Positions 52,541 through 64,000 of a DNA stretch of 64,000 nucleotides are shown in pieces (position 1 is the stretch's first letter; every line of letters starts with the position of its first letter). The translations under genes and the position numbers were made by a program. Source of the DNA: Muricea muricata (lineage: Eukaryota > Cnidaria > Anthozoa > Malacalcyonacea > Plexauridae); contig OY979716.1 of assembly GCA_963855995.1 (NCBI GenBank), positions 44,978,213 through 45,042,212 on the forward strand, given 5' to 3'. Under the pieces are notes generated by a model. That model was not told where the DNA came from and ran no database searches. It saw only the letters and a program-made list of their open reading frames with translations.

Positions 52541-53991
52541 CAACCACCTAAAAGTTCTTGAAAAAGGTATTGTTTTTATCCTCACACACTGTATTATAAT
52601 GTACAATTCATCTCACAATGTGCCAATCGCACTGAAGGCAGAAACACCCAACATTTTCAAGGTAACAGATTTCCTAGGTTAGACGGAAAAATACCATAAA
52701 ATTACAATCTTTGCTGACTAGATATTGGACATTTATCATCACCATATGCTTCAATACAGGGGTAAGTTGAGAATTATTCAGGCACCTTGTTCTTGTTCAA
52801 AATGCCGTCCAGGCGTTTTATCAACTTCTAGTACATGAAAATATGCTGGACAAACTATTTCTCATCTTAGATATAACATCGAGCTGGTATTTATGAGAAT
52901 AATATTGCAAAATTCAAACACGTTCACTCCTTTGCCGCCATGTTCCAAAAAACAACAAAATTACTCAGTTTATCGCAAAGCATCATGGTAATTTTGAGCA
53001 CGAGTTTCTCAATTTTTAAAAAAATCTCCTCTTAAAAATTTGTTAGATTTGCCAACGGTTGGATTTTTTGAAGCAGGGCATTTTTTGGGATTTTATTTTG
53101 AGAACTAAGACCTAAGGGTTCTTTTGGGATATATTTTCATGACAAATAGAGCAATTGAGCAAAACATACATATCGACGGATATCATGTAGCAACACAATG
53201 TTTGTATTAAACTCGACGCGAGAATTTCTTGAATAGTTTATACAAAATTAAAAGCAGCATGTTCCTGGGCTGCTATGCTGTAGGTTCAATTAACGTTATT
53301 ATTTATGCATGTATTCTAATATTCCACTTTTCGAATGAAGTTTGAATAAAGCTTATTAATAAATTACATGTGTAAAACAAAGATTTTTGAATGACATAAG
53401 GGAAGAAGCAACTAGCCAATGTAGCCATGATCTTAGACGTTACCTATGTGGGGGGGGGGGGTCATGTAAAATCCTGGCATTTTTTGCATTAGGAATTTTA
53501 GGAAAATTGACCTGGCAACACTGCAGCTTTTATTTTCAATGCTTCATTCAGACCCGTGATTCAGACCAATGTGAAATGAAAAAAGTTGGATGTTTCAAAT
53601 AAACAGGAGACATTTTGTTGAAGTATAAGACATGTATTTTTATATGGTTCATACAGATAATATATATTCTTTGCACACAATTTACTGTACACCACCGGAC
53701 AGGTATTTATTTGAAATAAATTGATATAAATAATTTATTTTTGATATGTATTACAAAATACTAATATTGCTGCAATGAATAGATTATTAAAGTAGTAGAC
53801 TAGCTTTAGTTAAGTTACCTTTTGTGATATCATTGATCCTGTTCCTTTCAACAGAACTGTACTTTGGGACTTTGGTCATCAATTGGAATCCTAAAATTTA
53901 AATTGTAGATCATATAAAAGTTGAATACACACTTTCTATTATACATGTTTCATTACATTGCCAGGATTTCTGTGGAACTGAGTAGAAATAA
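52541..53991. other. Non-coding gap
   Basis: No gene was recognised. A run of 12 G occurs at 53450-53461. The rest is AT-rich. Confidence 0.4.
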
Positions 53992-56870
53992 TTAACATAC
54001 TGCATTGTTTAGTTCCTCACATACTTGACAAAACCATTCATCATCTTCATCAGTAATTTTTACACATTCCCTGTTAAGTATTAGTGGTATTCAATTTACT
54101 ACACTGCATTAATGTAAAATGGACTTTAAGCATATAATTCAAAACATACCAGTGGTGCCAAAAGGAACAGGAGTCACACATTATCATGTTTCCCAGTTTA
54201 ACACGATCGCAGGTATTACACCTCCACAGATCACACAAGGCCTTCACTAAAAAAAGAAGATCAATATAAATCTAGTTAATGGGTGTTCACAGTCGAAAAG
54301 TTTTAAATATACCCAACTTTATTGACACTACAGAAAACATGCTTACTTGCTGTAGTCACTCCTTTCCAGGCATCACTTGTAAAATAAGCCTTCAAATTTG
54401 TAATTGCATAACCAAGTGCTTCAGGTGGAAGATGTTCATCATCAAAGTGAATTTCATTAGCTGCAATAACTCCTTTACCTGTTAAGACTCTTTGTATCAC
54501 ACGATTAGATACACCAAAGCTCACAAGTTGTTCTTCGACTAAAAAAGAATGGAATTTGGTTCGAAGTTCATCATCAATAGCAGGTGTGACAATAAAAAGA
54601 AACCACTTACTATTGCAGTCATTTCCAAATAGTGCTGATATGTCATCATGATTTGGCTTGGCAAATCGTACTTTGGAAGTTTTTTTCCTCTTTTTCTTTG
54701 CCGATCTAAATCACAGGTGAATTAGTAATTGTTTTAATTGGAGTTACTCTCTTGTTTGCGCAAGAAGGTATACAGGAGGTGGGATGCTTTCACTTTTTTG
54801 GTTATCTCTTGAGTAAATCCTTGTTTTCACAGTTATCAAGTTCATCTGCAAATAATCGAAGTGTGTCTTGTAAAGTTTGACGTGCTACTTGAAAATCTTG
54901 TGAACATACTCTTTCTTGCAGGTTGGACATTGTTTAACTTCAAATTCTTTATAATTTGTGTTAATTTCTAATTTTGAGGCATCTTTCAAATATCTCTGTA
55001 ATAGGTCAACATGTTTACATTATGGTATTGTGAATAAGGCTATCTGGGCAATCACATATAAACTGGTGAATGCAAATATTGCATTCTTTACATTTTAACT
55101 GACATGCTTCATCTAAATATTTGCTTGCTTGTTTTAGGATTGTGTACTGTAGGTCATTTGTTCCACGTTTGATTGTCCACATGGAGCTCCCATCTTCCTG
55201 AATGTCATCCGATAGACTTTTGCTTTTATTATGACGATCCTTTATTAGTTTTGACTTGTTTGTTTTCCTTTTGCTAATTTAATAATTCTGTCAAAAGACT
55301 TGTCTTTAGCAAATTGTACAAGATAGTGCAAACAGGTATCTACTCTTTCATTGATCCTCCTTTTGAGGCATCCATACTTGTGGAATGTGGAATGCCTCAA
55401 CAGCCATGTTTGTGTTAATGCCAACATTTTTTCCATTGCAATAAGCCCACAATTCTGTCCTTGTTGGCCACTCTTTCTTAAAATACTCTGCAAATTCCAT
55501 ACTGAGTTTAGAAAGCTGTGTGTCTGATTTGCAAATGTAATTTTCAAAGGAATCCAGTCTTTTTGTTGTAAAACAATTAGCATTTTGTAAATTTCTGCTG
55601 CCACTGTGTCTTTCACTTTAGCATGAAGTTCTGTTAGGCAAGCCCGATCAAAATGCCAAGTACAGAGAAGATGTTTTGGTTGACCACCCATAACTGCTAC
55701 CCATGCATTATAGTACTGGCTTGCCATGTGTGACATTATCCAGTGTGGGGATAGAACACCACAATTTCTCTTCAGAATATTGAAAAACAAGCACATGTGT
55801 GTAAAATCCTCATAGTTGGAAAGCAGCCAAGCAATAGGAACCCCTTCTCCGAACTCATCAAGAACAACAACTGATGTAAGTAGGAAATCGTATGCTGTTG
55901 TGCCGTGTGTTGAATCCACACAAACACCTTTGTGTGCAAACGTTTGGGCCATCATTCTCTGAAATGGGTTTTGAATTACAATTGCAAAGTTTTCTTTTGC
56001 CAGGTTAAATTCATCTTCTGAATCCTGGCCTTGAAATTTACAAAATTGCACTGGGTTTTTTTCACTATTATTCCATTCTTCTAACATAGCTTGACGACTC
56101 ATTTGATCATCCGTATGTCTGTGAATAGTGTCCAGCCCAAAAGATTTCTCAATGTTGTTGAGATCCTTTTTTGTGGCCAGGTGGTGATGCCTAAAGATCG
56201 TGGCTACATTGGCTAGTTGCTTCTTACCTTATGTCATTCAAAATTCTTTGTTTTGACACCTCTTGTTGTAAACTTGTTGAAATTTGTTCTCTTTTCCATT
56301 TACTGATTCTTGTATGTTCTAGTTGTTTTGAATGTCCATGGTGAGTGTAGCAAACATTTATTGACATACTCTTATCAGTGTTCAGTGTTGCTTTAATAGT
56401 GGATGTACATTGCCTTTGTATTTTGCTATTTCCTATAATTAAAATAGATTAAAAGTAAAAAATAAGTATATGAAAGCGTGTTGAGACCAGTGATAGATAA
56501 TTAGGGATTAACACAATATACTGTACATATTAATGTTACCTTGTGATTTAATTCTTCGTTTTCCCTGTCCTTGTTGAGTGTAGACGCCTGAACGATTGCA
56601 ATGATAGTATTCAATGTTTTTCTTTATTCCAGTTTGTCTGACATAGTTGCACACTTGTTCTTCTTCAACTTTATTTTTCCATTCTTCAAATTCTTATAAA
56701 GATAAAAAAATTAATTGAGATCATTCGAATGCCGATTGCTTAGTTTACTAGCCATGTACTCACCTGCTCTGTTTATGAATGTGAGCATTTCCATCTGGAA
56801 AACAATCCCATGCTCTTTCCTGAGGTGTTCTTGAAGTAATATATCCAATCCGAGTTGGTGTTTTAGACGT
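53992..56870 (-). pseudogene. MULE transposase gene with FAR1-like finger, SWIM and PHD domains
   Basis: Read right to left over many exons. About 56570-56700: VEEEQVCNYVRQTGIKK and EYYHCNRSGVY, a FAR1/WRKY-GCM-like finger. 55245-56102: a MULE transposase core with KGVCVDSTHGTTAYDFLL, GVPIAWLLSNYEDF and HLLCTWHFDRACL. About 55000-55110: a SWIM finger (ICDCPDSLIHN, then CKH after a one-base change). 54346-54540: GVIAANEIHFDDEHLPPEAL. The last two exons (54150-54246 and 53992-54070, with canonical splice sites) form a PHD finger: WRCNTCDR, MIMCDSCSFWHHW, then EWFCQVC. Stops and small frame changes show it is decayed. Confidence 0.8.
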
Positions 56871-56979
56871 GGTTTCTAACTCCGAGTGCCATGAACAATG
56901 GCGAGGCGCAGCCGAGCCATTGTTCATGGCACTAGGGATTTGGAAGCCAAGTCAAAAACACCAACGAGGATTGGATATG
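56837..56979. repeat. Long imperfect palindrome
   Basis: ATATCCAATCCGAGTTGGTG pairs with CACCAACGAGGATTGGATAT at the outside, and GTGCCATGAACAATGGC pairs with GCCATTGTTCATGGCAC at the centre, with a 13-14 base loop. It sits at the 5' end of the MULE gene. Confidence 0.8.
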
Positions 56980-57853
56980 GCTTCTCACACATCATTAGAT
57001 ATTCATAGCAATGAGGCATGGAATTATTACGATTACATATTGATAAAAAATAGATCTGGGACAATAAAGAGTGCACACTAAAGTGGAACTAATGACTTCA
57101 ATACAAAAGAAAATGCTAGGATACGTTACGATATGGTTGAGGTGAAAAACAAATTTACCAATTACATTTGCATAAAATTTTGCATGCATGAAGTGAAACG
57201 AAGTGTTCACTTCGGCTTAGGTTCGTCGTGAATAGATCAATTGTGTTGGGAAGAGAGAATGGCATCTTCTTTTACGAAAAAACGGTTTCGAGAGCAGGAA
57301 AGTGTTGAGCACACTATCGAAAATGTGAAGAAATCCACTCCACGTACTACTATCTACAAAAATCGATGGGGCTGTTCGCATTTTTTGAAGAGTGGCAATA
57401 CTTTCAACAATTGTAGTGTTAACATTTGTTTTAACACAAAATAACTAGTTGTGTTTAAAGAGATATTTAAAGCGTGTTTACAGTGTGTATTTGTGTTATA
57501 AATTAGTTAAATTGCGAGATGCTAACACCGTCCAAAGTTTTTTATCCAGGAGATATTCTCGAAAAACAGTAAAGTGTATTTAGAACAAAATTCTAAATAC
57601 AGTAAACTGTATTTAGAATTTATTTCTAAATACAGTTTAATGTATTTAGAATTTATTTCTAAATACAGCAATTAAGTTTAATTGCATAATCTTTTGTTTA
57701 CCCCTCAATTTCCCTCAGCTTCAAAGCCCTGCCCACTTGAATATATTAAGAGACTGACCTAGACTGGGTTTTCATGTACAGACACGTGATGTGAATGAGG
57801 AAGCATCATTGGCCGAATTGCTATGAATATCTAATGATGTGTGAGAAGGTCTT
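56979..57853. mobile_element. Non-autonomous element with 35-bp inverted ends
   Basis: CTTCTCACACATCATTAGAT..ATTCATAGCAAT at 56979 is repeated inverted at about 57815-57850. The interior is mostly non-coding; a stretch at about 57575-57668 repeats TTTCTAAATACAG and its inverse several times, giving nested hairpins. It separates the C2H2 part from the FAR1-like part of the minus-strand gene. Confidence 0.6.
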
Positions 57854-58691
57854 TCAATTTCTGGCATTCAAACCCACAGTTTTCACAGATGCAGTTGTCA
57901 TTAAGATCAGCAATAGCACTTGATTTCTCTAGGTGTTGTGATTTAATGTGCCTTTTTAGTGTAAACTTTCTAGAAAAGCTTAACCCACATGTTGAACATT
58001 GAAATTGTTTCTCTTGTTTTGGTAGATCTGTTTTTCGTGGAACAAACTCTGCTTCATCTGATGGAGATTAGTCATCTACATGAACAGGAGGCTGGATATT
58101 TACATGCAGAGGAGGTTGGTCAGCAACATGCACAGGAGACTTGACATCGACAACCACAGCAGGTTGGTCATCTAGATGCACAGGAGGTTGGTGATCTTCA
58201 TGCATGACAGGTTGATCATATACTTGCACAGAATGTTGTTGATGTATTGATGCCAGGTATTTCAGGTTTATCAATGTTTTCATTAGTAGATGATACATTA
58301 ATTTGGTCACTCGATTCTTGCAGTTCCATCTTGTACTGTGGCACAACATATGCTGTGTTAACTTCATTAGTTGAAATCCAACAACTAACAACAAGCCTCA
58401 AATATGTACTGGACCTTGATGGATTACTGAGGAAACTTGGTCGAACACATTTGTAATTTAAGGGATAATTACTTGTAAGGTCTTTGAAGTACTGTATGTT
58501 GAAGCCAGCGACTGCTGAGACAACCAACACAACAATACTACATATGTTGCCACATGTCTGTAGTGGGTAGTTCTATGTGCAAACACCAAAGAGTATTCTT
58601 CTACACTGGCATTGTTGTTTACTGTTTTTATATACTTATCAAGTCTCGATAATATATCAGAAGGTGCTGGCCATCCCAATGAATCACAATA

Positions 58692-59504
58692 CAGGGTGTA
58701 TAAAAAAAACGAAGCCCATCTTTTGTGTCTTAATTATTTCTAAATTACTGAAGCTTATAGCACAATTTTGGACTTGTTTTAAACCACGTTCTTTTCTCTT
58801 TTGAACAAGCCGTAATTCATATTTTTACTCCCAGTAACGTATGTGCTATGACAAATTTAGTAAAAGCTATCGATTTGAGATGCCTTCCAATCATGCAAAT
58901 TCACTATGTCTTTCATGGTCGCCAGTTAAATTTTTAATTTTTTCGCTTATTACACAAATGGTATTTCTGTTAAACTTAATAAAACTTGTTAGAAAGCTTT
59001 ACAGAAGATAACGGACCGTTTACTTCAACAAAAACCTGAGATTTATGCCAAAATAATGATCAAAATTAGCGTTTTGTTTATCCGTGCGTGCACAATGTTG
59101 TCGAAATTGCATAATGTCAATATTCATGATCATGAAGTCGATACAAGCTTGAACTATCTGTTCGTAGTGCAGGTTAATGGTCCTTTATCTTCTGTAAAGC
59201 TTTATAACAAGTTTTATTAAGTTTAACAGAAATAGCATTTATGTAATAAGCAAAAAAATTAAAAATTTAACTGGCGACCATGAAAGACATAGTGAATTTG
59301 CATAATTGAAAGGCATCTCAAATCGATAGCTTTTAATAAATTTGTCATAGCACATATGTTACTGGGAGTTAAAATACGAATTACGGCTTGTTCGAAAGAG
59401 AAAAGAACGTGGTTTAAAACAAGTCCAAAATTGTGCTATAAGCTTCAGTAATTTAGAAATAATTTGACACAAAAGATGGGCTCCGTTTTTTTTTATACAC
59501 CCTG
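58692..59504. mobile_element. Foldback MITE with TA duplication inside the Ulp1-like gene
   Basis: Begins CAGGGTGTATAAAAAAAACG and ends with its inverse ..TTATACACCCTG; TA lies at both flanks (58690-58691 and 59505-59506). The arms are about 335 bp each (58692-59026 and 59172-59504), around a 145-bp centre. TA duplication and these ends suggest the Tc1/mariner group. Removing it brings the protease frame together. Confidence 0.88.
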
Positions 59505-59734
59505 TAGACAATTTTTCTTTCAGACACATTTACATGGCACATGCTCCAATGATTACCAGGATGGTCATATGTCCCAAAGTATGTATTTCCTCTTTGGTCC
59601 TTTCCCACATTTATGGCAAAACTAAAGTTGGATGGAGTGTTCTTGTGGGTTTTGGGGTTTTTATGTAATTCATTGTTCAGATAAACAAAACTTGTATTGT
59701 TCTGTAAATTGTTCAAGGTTCTTATCCCATATGT

Positions 59735-59885
59735 GTCATGAAAGCGGGCTTCTGATTGGTTCTCAGCAGGTAAGTTTTTTTCGAACTTACCTGCTTTTTC
59801 CGAACTTACCCGCTTTTCTCTTTTATCAATAAAACCGGCTTTCTGATTCGTTACAAAAACACGAACTTACCTGCTTGCTGCTTAC
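59735..59885. repeat. Clustered ACTTACCTGC motifs
   Basis: GAACTTACCTGCTT or close forms occur at about 59790, 59806 and 59861, with an inverted copy GCAGGTAAGTTT at about 59767. The same motif forms the outer end of the palindrome at 60162-60309, so both may come from one element family. Confidence 0.6.
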
Positions 59886-60161
59886 GCTGCCGTCCGCCTC
59901 AAACTGCTCAACAACAATGGCGAACAAAATTTAGCTGATGATTAAACCTACACTTTAAAGAACATTTTTGGGCTAAAGACGTCACAGAAACCAAGCAAAA
60001 AGAAACGGAAAATTGTAAACTAAAGACAATAGAGACCCTGATAAAGAAATATTAAGAGACCAATAAGTTTCAGAAGAGAAAATGTTGACAAAATACATCG
60101 GCGACTCAGCGAGCCTCGGAAAACAACACAAGAAGATAAGTTTAGTATGGGATAAAAACCC

Positions 60162-60309
60162 AACTTACTTGCAGGTTCGGTTGGTTCGGGATTAACGCAC
60201 CTCGAGGTCTGACAGCTGTCCGAACCTACCTCGCTTCGCTCGGTAGGTTCGAACAGCTGTCAGACCCCTCGGTGCGTTAATCCCGAACCAACCTCCCTGC
60301 AAGTAAGTT
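60162..60309. repeat. Near-perfect palindrome, arms about 68 bp
   Basis: The left arm (60162-60230) begins AACTTACTTGC and the right arm (60242-60309) ends GCAAGTAAGTT; inner parts pair GACAGCTGTCCGAACCTACC with GGTAGGTTCGAACAGCTGTC. The loop is 11 bases (TCGCTTCGCTC). It can form a strong hairpin or cruciform. It interrupts the 5' part of the Ulp1-like gene region. Confidence 0.9.
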
Positions 60310-61349
60310 TGTTATATTATCAACCAGCGTATGTGATCTGAGGAGACCCACCGATACATACAAAGCATTGCCACCTCATTTAGTGACATTTCACAATATT
60401 TTAAAATCTCTTTCACAATATAACAACCTTTGAAATTTTGCCACATGATTTGCTGGTGGGTGTTCCACAACAGTTTCTGGTTTCCTATATGGCTGTGAAA
60501 ACCACTTTAAAAACTCTTCTTCTACAGATTTTTGGATGTCTTTTGCTGTGTGGAGTCTTGTAAGGTGGTTAATGCAATTAAGATCTACCTTTCCATAGCA
60601 TGTCTCAATGTAACTGGTCCTTTTACTAGCAGGATGGTCAATTACGGTTTTCCACTGGTGGACCTGGCTCTATGAAGGAAGTGAACTTTTAAAGTGAAAG
60701 GGTCAACGACTCCAGCTGGTCTGGAATATCCTCCAGTTTGCGATGTATTCCATTCACCAATAGTTGGAACGAGGCATTCAAACGCAAATCCTCTGCTAAA
60801 CCCATTTACGCTTTTAGTTGAGAATTTTCTGGAATTTTTTATCAACCATAAATCCTATATATTCGTAGCAATAAAAACAGACAGTATGAAAGATGATAAA
60901 ATAAACTACCTGTTAATATTTGCATTTTGAAAACGCTATTCTAAACTATTGTGATTTATAACATTTCAGTAGACGTGCTACTTATATTTGGCGTTTCGCA
61001 AACGCTATATCTAAATGCTTTAATAAACGTAAATTAATATACTTTACCTTGACTTCATTTTTCCCATCATGCTGAAATTAAATTTCAAAGTCGATGGTGT
61101 TTTAATCCAAAATATTGCACGTGATTTATACATCAGTGTAGTCCAACGCGATAAAGATTTAAGAAGAAAACCTAGAAAAGAAATTTGCATTTGGACCATC
61201 ATTGTTATTTTTGAACTTTGTGGGCGGAGGAAGTGCTCTTACTTCCGGTGTGAATTTCTGAGTGCATTCCAGTCCTCCGAACGAGTGGAATTGAGTGCAA
61301 ATTTATTTTTTTTATTTTATATATTTACTTTTTTATTTTATTTTAATAT

Positions 61350-61995
61350 TAAGACTATTCTCACTCACTGGGACTGTATCTACTTCACCAAATTTAGCTA
61401 AAGCGTGAGCCCGAAGGGCAAGTAAGAGGATTAGGGTTAGGATTAGGCTCGTCGTAAATTTATCATATAGTAAATTTAGAGGCTTTTAACAATTTACTGA
61501 TATAGTAAATTCGGATGAGGAGCTTATGCTGACCGATCCAGACGGTCATGGCTTTATAGGATACCCTAAAGGTCGAAATGTTGAGAGAGCACTGGGACCG
61601 AGTTGCCCTTGTGTTTTTTTGTATTTCCCACTCACTGGGACTGTATCTACTTCACCAAATTTAGTTAGAGAGGGAACGCATAGCGTGACAATAAGCATAC
61701 TGTTTTGCTATATTTAAGCTATTCTCACTCACTGGGACTGTATCTACTTCACCAAATTTAGCTAAAGCGTGAGCCCAAAGGGCGAGTAATGATTGTCGCG
61801 CTATGCACTCCCTCTTTAGCTAAATTTGATGGTGAAGAAGATACAGTCCCAGTGAGTGAGAAATGTGACAACCAAAAAATGACTCGATATTGATAGTTAT
61901 TATATGTATGATATATACACGAAACATAGGGGGAACTCGGTCCCAGTGCTTTCTTGACATTTCGACCTTTGGGTATCCTATAAAGCCATGAGCCT
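61350..61995. repeat. Mixed direct and inverted repeat cluster
   Basis: CACTCACTGGGACTGTATC..TTCACCAAATTTAGCTAAAG occurs at about 61360, 61630 and 61730 in the same direction and at about 61812-61860 inverted. A second pair, GGATACCCTAAAGGTCGAAA (about 61560) and TTTCGACCTTTGGGTATCC (about 61950), is inverted. The layout suggests a rearranged foldback element. No protein is encoded. Confidence 0.75.
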
Positions 61996-62039
61996 ATCCA
62001 GACGGGCTTGGCACTCCTAAAATTTTGGGCCAGCATACT

Positions 62040-62360
62040 ATGTTGTACACGTTTACATGACAATATTCAAGGGTGCAGTGCCAAAGTTTTTGGTTCGCGG
62101 GCCAAAATTTAGGAGTGCTGTGCCAAAAACTCTTGTCATGTAAACAGGCCTATATATGGGCTCTACTATAAGCCCGTTTACACAGCAATAATTTTTGGCA
62201 TGGCACTCCAAAATCTTAATACATGGACCCATTTTTTTTGGACACGGCACTCCTGACTTTTTTGTGTAAATGGAAGGCAGGCCTAAATTTATAGGTCCAC
62301 GTGCCCGAAATTTTAAGCGGGCCGAGACGGCCAAAATAGGTGGTCTTAGCTCGTCAAACA
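62040..62360. repeat. Dispersed-repeat-like sequence with internal similarity
   Basis: Motifs such as GTGC..TGCCAAA, CATGTAAACAGG and GCCCGTTTACACAGCAA recur direct and inverted within 300 bp. Looks like a degenerate MITE family member; ends not found. Confidence 0.4.
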
Positions 62361-62523
62361 AACGGTACCATGCCTAAATTTTTGCTTTGTCAGCAAATCG
62401 CCTTTTCTATTGTGAGAAAGATAGTGGCGGGAGAATTTGGCAGGTGCGAATAATTAATTGGTGCGAATCACCAAGCTATAATATTACTGGAGAACCTGCT
62501 CGTAGATAAAAAGCATAGATATA

Positions 62524-62646
62524 CAGGGTTGCCAGATCACTGCATTTTTTAGGCCAAATCGTCATTAGTGTAGTCAAGTAAACAAAGAAAAACAAAGAGC
62601 GTTGTTGAAGATTTGGCCTCAAAAATGCAGTGATCTGGCAACCCTG
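62524..62646. mobile_element. hAT MITE with perfect eight-base duplication
   Basis: Ends CAGGGTTGCCAGATCACTGC and its inverse GCAGTGATCTGGCAACCCTG. TAGATATA lies directly outside both ends (62516-62523 and 62647-62654). Only 123 bp, non-coding. The interior AGGCCAAAT..CATTAGTGT is shared with the copy at 33989-34147. Confidence 0.95.
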
Positions 62647-62654
62647 TAGATATA

Positions 62655-64000
62655 GTAGATAGCGCACCGAGCATTTGGGCTGAAGCGGGAAGTAGGCCAT
62701 ATTTTAGGATGGTGGCCATGTTGAATGGCCCCACTTGAGGAGTGAAGACTATAGATTTTTACTACAAAACTAGAAGTTACCATCGCAAGGAAAGTGCAGT
62801 TGTACCACCCATGCAGCTATGCCTTGACTATACCAATTTATTAACATCATTTTACACACTGTATGAATGAATTTATTTTGTTTAAAATATTTGAAATTAC
62901 AATATGCTATAAATTAATTACTATATACTATAAAGTGCACTTTGAATTACATTTGTGCACTGTTATCGATTCTTGGTGCCAATAATAATTTTAACCTACC
63001 ATTTAACAAGTCAATGGAAGTCATACCAAACTTCAAGAAGGAAATATGTCTTTCAAGGTGATACACACCTTCTTTCTTGCAATATTATTTCCAGGTAATT
63101 TAAATAATGATAGTAGTCAACAATATGATTTTTTGTCCAATATTGTAGATTTTCCAAATTTATTTAGCATGTATGTACCATCGATTAACTAGTTAGCATG
63201 TAGTATCAATATCTTGTTACGGTACTGTATATGTATGGTTATCATCTTGGCATACAAATTTGTCCCAGATGTGCATGTTGAAGTTTGAAAATAAGTATGG
63301 TAATTTAACAATACTTTGCTTGGCATATTTCATCCAATTGCATGCATTATGATGAACCCAAGATCCATCCATTTGGTGGATTTGAAACAGGCAATGTTAG
63401 GTACAGGAATTTAATAGTACATGGATAACACATTCTATACATTGCATATGATGTACTATTCCATACAATCTTGAAAATCAGCATTTTTCTTTCAATGGAA
63501 TACATTTCTGTTGAGAATTTCCATCCTATTTTTACATATAGTGTAACAATCCAGATTATAGTATGACTGAAATTACCATTTGATTTTATTCAGCAGTTTG
63601 ATATCTTTTATGTTTTATTCAGCAGTTTTGCAACATATTGCACCTTTCAGATCAATTTGGATTGCAAAGAAATAATTGATAATATTTAATTAGAAACATA
63701 AATAAATGAAATGGGGGGTGGGGGTACAAAAAAAACTTACCATTTTCTTGACTTGCAAATCATTATTTTTATCCATACAGTGATAACAATGAGCAGTGGC
63801 GTAACGCACGTTAGGTTGGGTTTGGTCAATAACTAAGGGCCCCCCCACCAAATTTAGATTAATACGGTTATACATTAATTACAATAAATAAGCATTGACA
63901 ATTACCACTGTGACTGTGGGAATTGGCAACTGACATTCTATTTTATCTAGACATTTTAATTTACTTTAAAGTTATTCTTATTTGTTATAACATGAAGTTC
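62655..64000. other. Non-coding right end of the window
   Basis: AT-rich with no gene, repeat end or RNA gene that I can support. Only short G- and C-runs at 63712-63726 and 63839-63849. Confidence 0.4.

Larger units (their letters stand above)
57846..60845 (-). pseudogene. Ulp1-like protease with C2H2 fingers, split by a foldback insertion
   Basis: Read right to left. 60642-60845 has CLVPTIGEWNTSQTGGYSRP; further down come KSVEEEFLKWFSQPYRKPET-like sequence and, at 59507-59716, the catalytic His in YDHPGNHWSMCHVNV. The foldback MITE (58692-59504) then interrupts the gene, which resumes at about 58689 with CDSLGWPAPSDILSRLD (catalytic Asp). After a frame change come PLQTCGNICSIVV with the Gln and Cys of the site. 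A spacer with QPPVHV repeats (58068-58230) follows, then a stop and a C2H2 finger CSTCGLSFSRKF..HIKSQH at about 57980. Catalytic residues fit the C48 (SUMO-protease) family. It may be the 5' part of the MULE gene downstream. Confidence 0.7.

Noticed and set aside
60162..60309. GGTTCGAA in the palindrome as a tRNA T-arm
   Set aside because: No A box, acceptor stem or anticodon arm can be drawn; the sequence is explained by the palindrome.
61425..61448. Telomere-like TTAGGGTTAGGATTAGG
   Set aside because: Only two or three imperfect units, inside a repeat cluster, no array.

Overview
The window is animal (metazoan) DNA made almost entirely of transposable elements and endogenous viral elements stacked in one another. 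Spliced genes with GT..AG introns, AATAAA signals, TATA boxes and low gene density rule out a bacterial contig. The mix (Polinton/adintovirus-like genes, CR1/L2-like, Ty3/gypsy, DIRS-like, hAT, PIF-Harbinger, P/THAP9-like and MULE elements, many foldback MITEs) fits an early-branching or marine invertebrate, perhaps a cnidarian; that is an inference. I see no convincing single-copy host gene and no tRNA or rRNA.

Layout. 0-8.65 kb: an element with inverted repeats of about 330 bp (about 60-391 and 8309-8640), holding a CAGGGGCGG-ended, hAT-like element (2567-8053) that carries a non-LTR retrotransposon with an unbroken 965-codon ORF. 8.98-11.69 kb: a broken Polinton-type DNA polymerase B (PolB-1). 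11.9-13.3 kb: diverged tandem repeats. 13.5-17.9 kb: a second, three-exon PolB (PolB-2), nearly intact. 17.9-26.06 kb: a Ty3/gypsy element split by a hAT element (20268-24457). 26.06-32.68 kb: virion and integration genes of an adintovirus/Polinton-like element, called element C: protease, major capsid, basic core protein, penton-like protein, chromodomain integrase. 32.7-36.8 kb: a PIF-Harbinger element with its transposase and Myb-like partner. 36.85-44.96 kb: a second and different viral element, called element D, with about 15 small genes on both strands, its own integrase, a cut-down major capsid gene, a collagen-like fibre, a 437-aa orphan and a 54-aa protein that looks like a PP1/eIF2alpha-phosphatase (GADD34-type) adaptor. 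Pieces of D also lie at 31289-31408 and 32685-32932, so C and D are interleaved. 45.1-49.9 kb: a THAP-domain fragment, a DIRS-like fragment and a P/THAP9-like transposase. 50-53.9 kb: foldbacks and simple repeats. 54-60.9 kb: a long decayed minus-strand MULE gene region (Ulp1 protease, C2H2, FAR1-like, MULE transposase, SWIM, PHD) with foldback insertions. 61-64 kb: repeats and a hAT MITE.

How the parts relate. PolB-2 plus element C can be read as one Polinton split by the gypsy insertion. PolB-1 resembles element D in base and codon style and may be its polymerase. Both links are inferences. Gene ends in D carry short perfect palindromes, several touching stop codons, whereas C shows plain AATAAA signals; the two elements probably belong to different lineages with different ways of ending transcripts. 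No packaging ATPase is recognisable for either.
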